Source: Comamonas thiooxydans
GTDB taxonomy: Bacteria > Pseudomonadota > Gammaproteobacteria > Burkholderiales > Burkholderiaceae_C
DNA: 64,000 nt
Assembly (NCBI RefSeq): GCF_002157685.2
Contig: NZ_AP026738.1
Span: 1,674,001 to 1,738,000, forward strand
Direction: 5' to 3'
Part shown: positions 62,198-64,000 of the stretch, one piece after another
How the letters are laid out: each line of letters begins with the position of its first letter
Position numbering within the stretch: position 1 is the stretch's first letter
Notes under the pieces: generated by a model
Told to the model about the DNA's origin: nothing
Seen by the model: the letters and a program-made list of their open reading frames with translations, nothing else
Database searches by the model: none
Position numbers and translations under genes: made by a program

Positions 62198-63232
62198 CTA
62201 TTTTGTAGCTTGAACCCTAGTGCCTCGGCGCAGGTAGTGGCGCTTGGTTGTCTGCACAGACGTGTGCCCCAATTGCTTGGACGCAGCCAGCTCTCCGCGT
62301 TCGTCGGCAACATCGTCAGCGGCCTTTGCGCGCAAATCGTAGAACCAGAAGGCGCGGATCTGCGCGGCCAGCGCGGCGTTGCCTGACTTGTCAGCCTCGT
62401 CGGCGGCGTCAGATCGCGCAGTCTCAAACGCTTTGCGAAGCATTTGCTTGGACATGGCTTTGCCGTATTGGCTGACCAGCAGATTTGCGCTCCAAGTCTT
62501 GTGTGATCGCTTTCGCCCCTCGATACGATTCAGCAGGGCCTTGAGCTCGCCTTCGATGATGAATCGAAGCGCCGCGGAGGTCTTGCTCTGCTTGATTACG
62601 AGGTAGCCGTCAATGATGTCGTGCTCGGTAAGGGACAGGGTATCGCCGGGCCGCTGGCCAGTCAGATAGGCCAGGTCCATCGCGTCCTTCAATGCCACAT
62701 TGCCATGCTCGTAGACTAGGCGATAGACCTCATCGGAGATGTAGACCTCGCGCTTGCCAAGCGAGTGGCCTTCAATGCCCGTGCAAGGGTTCTCGTTCTC
62801 CGTCCAACCCCAGGCCCGGGCCATGTTGAACATGTGTGAGAACACGCGCTTGAGCCGGTTGGCTGTGGTGGGTGTGTCCTTTGCCCATTGCAGCAGCAGA
62901 TAGATGTGCTTGGGCTTGATTGCATTCAGCGGGGCCGGCGTCGGGTTGCAGAAGAAGGTGCGAAGCTTCTTCAGATCACCCATTTGGGTGGCCTGCGTGG
63001 ACTTGGCTTTGAGGGGAATGACCTCGGCCTCGTATTTGTCGGCCAGCTCAGCGAAGTTCTCGGCGACGGGCCGGGCAGGCATTGCAGAGAGTTCAAGCCA
63101 TTTCTGCACAGCGACTCGGTAATCGCTGCCCAGAGGGATCTCTTTGCGCGGCTTGGTACCGGTGTCGAAGTAGTAGTAGGTTGTGCCGGACTTCTGTTTG
63201 CGGGCCCGGAAGTTGGGCATTGCTTTAACCAT
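62198..63232 (-). CDS. Phage-type tyrosine recombinase (integrase)
   Basis: 344 residues. The N-terminal part has a SAM-like arm (ARKQKSGTTYYYFDTGTKPR) and core-binding domain (KPKHIYLLLQWAKDTPTTAN RLKRVFSHMFNMARAWGW). Catalytic residues: Arg in YLTGQRPGDTLSL, Lys in KQSKTSAALRF, DLRAKAADDV (Arg II; the usual preceding His is Tyr), LGHTSVQTTKRHY (His, Tyr). ATG at 63232 overlaps the stop of the DUF4224 gene by eight bases. It presumably integrated its element at the adjacent tRNA-Arg. Confidence 0.9.
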   Translation of the reverse strand: MVKAMPNFRARKQKSGTTYYYFDTGTKPRKEIPLGSDYRVAVQKWLELSAMPARPVAENFAELADKYEAEVIPLKAKSTQATQMGDLKKLRTFFCNPTPAPLNAIKPKHIYLLLQWAKDTPTTANRLKRVFSHMFNMARAWGWTENENPCTGIEGHSLGKREVYISDEVYRLVYEHGNVALKDAMDLAYLTGQRPGDTLSLTEHDIIDGYLVIKQSKTSAALRFIIEGELKALLNRIEGRKRSHKTWSANLLVSQYGKAMSKQMLRKAFETARSDAADEADKSGNAALAAQIRAFWFYDLRAKAADDVADERGELAASKQLGHTSVQTTKRHYLRRGTRVQATK

Positions 63233-63452
63233 GGCTAAACGCTGGCTCCCATGTTGCGGTGCTGACCTCTGGAATGGCCTGGCCTTCAATAGAGTGACGG
63301 GTAACGATAGGCCGACCCACAGCGTTGAGATAAAACGGAATCTTCATGGTGCGCAGGGCGGCTGCCTGAAGCATTTCGCGGGTCTTCCCCGCCTTGCCGC
63401 GCGCGATGCCGGTGAGTTCCCTGATTTCATCTGGAGTTAAGAACGTGCTCAT
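63225..63452 (-). CDS. DUF4224 phage-type protein
   Basis: 75 residues: MSTFLTPDEIRELTGIARGK then KIPFYLNAVGRPIVTRHSIEG. This is the DUF4224 family, HTH-like proteins encoded next to phage integrases, possibly excisionase-type regulators. Overlaps the integrase start by eight bases. A terminator lies just upstream. Confidence 0.85.
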   Translation of the reverse strand: MSTFLTPDEIRELTGIARGKAGKTREMLQAAALRTMKIPFYLNAVGRPIVTRHSIEGQAIPEVSTATWEPAFSHG

Positions 63453-63467
63453 GATCATTAATTCCAT

Positions 63468-63492
63468 AAAAAAGCCCCGCATCAGCGGGGCT
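63468..63492 (-). terminator. Terminator upstream of DUF4224
   Basis: AGCCCCGC and GCGGGGCT pair around ATCA, with A6 on the left, i.e. T6 after the stem on the minus strand. It separates the integrase pair from the methyltransferase gene. Confidence 0.75.
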
Positions 63493-63576
63493 CGGGGTGG
63501 TTGATAGGTTCGCGCCATCTGTCGCGCTTGTCGCCTCGGTCGCGGGCTCGTCGGCTCATGCTTGCTGCGCTCCTTC

Positions 63577-64000
63577 CTAGGCTGCCGCCTTCATGAATAC
63601 GAGCCAGTGAGTCATTCCCGAGCGGCCACTGACTTGGCCGAACAAAGGCTTTTCAGATGTCAGGGCTAGGACTTCTTTCACTTTCACCTGCGTTTCGTTC
63701 CACTTGAACACCAAGGTTCCACCTGGCTCCAGCACGCGGAAGCACTCGGCAAAGCCTTGGCGCAGGTCTTCGCGCCAGTCGGGCCCCAGCTTTCCGTACT
63801 TGGCTCCAAGCCATGATTTCGGTCCGGCATGAATAAGGTGAGGTGGATCAAACGCCACCAGCTTGAAGGCGCTATCAGGGAAGGTCAGCGCGCGGAAGTC
63901 CATCAGACAGTCGGGCTCAATTCGCAGAACACGCTGGCCAGATGCATTTCCCCGCGAGTTGTCCGTCACGATGATGGTTTCGCTGCGCTGGTCAACAAAT
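63577..64000 (-). CDS. Phage-type class I SAM methyltransferase (5' end outside window)
   Basis: About 141 residues of an open frame entering from the right edge. ALTFPDSAFKLVAFDPPHLI has an FDPPH motif like the DPPY/F of N6-adenine methylases, and FAECFRVLEPGGTLVFKWNE is the following methyltransferase strand. Phage proteins of this kind are annotated as class I SAM-dependent methyltransferases acting on DNA. The true start lies beyond the window. Confidence 0.75.
   Translation of the reverse strand, partial: FVDQRSETIIVTDNSRGNASGQRVLRIEPDCLMDFRALTFPDSAFKLVAFDPPHLIHAGPKSWLGAKYGKLGPDWREDLRQGFAECFRVLEPGGTLVFKWNETQVKVKEVLALTSEKPLFGQVSGRSGMTHWLVFMKAAA

Noticed and set aside
1..64000. CRISPR array
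   Set aside because: No regularly spaced repeat with unique spacers was seen; the motif groups at 21.6 and 40.9 kb are too few and irregular.

Overview
The window looks like a chromosomal or large-plasmid segment of a Comamonas-type betaproteobacterium (Comamonadaceae). The main reason is a terephthalate operon in the order tphR-tphC-tphA2-tphA3-tphB-tphA1, whose proteins I recognise as those described from Comamonas. The backbone is GC-rich, with AT-rich islands at about 16.2-17.0, 22.4-23.0 and 25.2-26.2 kb. All family calls rest on reading the translations; no database search was run.

Region 1 (1-4.7 kb) is a phthalate cluster. It holds the end of an MFS transporter, a 4,5-dihydroxyphthalate decarboxylase-like gene, a MarR regulator, and convergently a Gfo/Idh/MocA dihydrodiol dehydrogenase and a Rieske phthalate dioxygenase. 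Region 2 (4.7-8.9 kb) is a scar with a dead ABC-transporter ATPase and an IS3-family element carrying an IS110/IS1111-type element in one end. Region 3 (8.9-14.5 kb) is the terephthalate operon with its divergent IclR regulator and a palindromic candidate operator. Both pathways end at protocatechuate, whose ring-cleavage genes are not here. Region 4 (14.5-16.1 kb) is a graveyard of IS3 and IS5 fragments.

Region 5 (16.2-26.2 kb) is an integrated-element core: a lipoprotein, an XRE regulator, a recombination set (metal-binding or directionality-factor-like protein, YqaJ exonuclease, DUF932 protein), a zinc-ribbon/glycine-zipper membrane protein, AlpA, an inovirus Gp2-like replication protein, a DUF3987 protein and an orphan AT-rich gene. 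Region 6 (26.3-40.4 kb) is a defence-like island. A sacsin/HSP90-type ATPase-DUF3883 gene, split by a one-base frameshift, is divergent from an operon of HTH protein, UvrD helicase-nuclease, type III Mod and type III Res. After that, under a near-consensus LexA box, comes a three-Cys-motif protein (Gp37/Gp68, DUF5131) with two tandem TcmP partner proteins. This last unit, and its placement behind the restriction-type locus, is the most promising candidate for an undescribed system. A truncated tyrosine recombinase with repeated upstream motifs (40.8-41.3 kb) marks an old element edge.

Region 7 (41.8-48.7 kb) has a Crp/Fnr regulator divergent from a SsuABC/TauABC-like importer with a TauD/TfdA dioxygenase, a frameshifted ASCH gene and two SDR oxidoreductases. 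Region 8 (48.7-61.7 kb) mixes two diguanylate cyclases, a MgtC/DUF4010 protein, a PaiB-like protein and an SPFH lipoprotein with many small, overlapping or decayed phage-type genes, nearly all on the minus strand and followed by similar hairpin terminators. Region 9 (61.6-64 kb) is an integration hotspot: tRNA-Pro, a degraded tmRNA-like 3' end, a tRNA-Arg cut in half, then a phage integrase, a DUF4224 protein and a methyltransferase that start an element running past the right edge.
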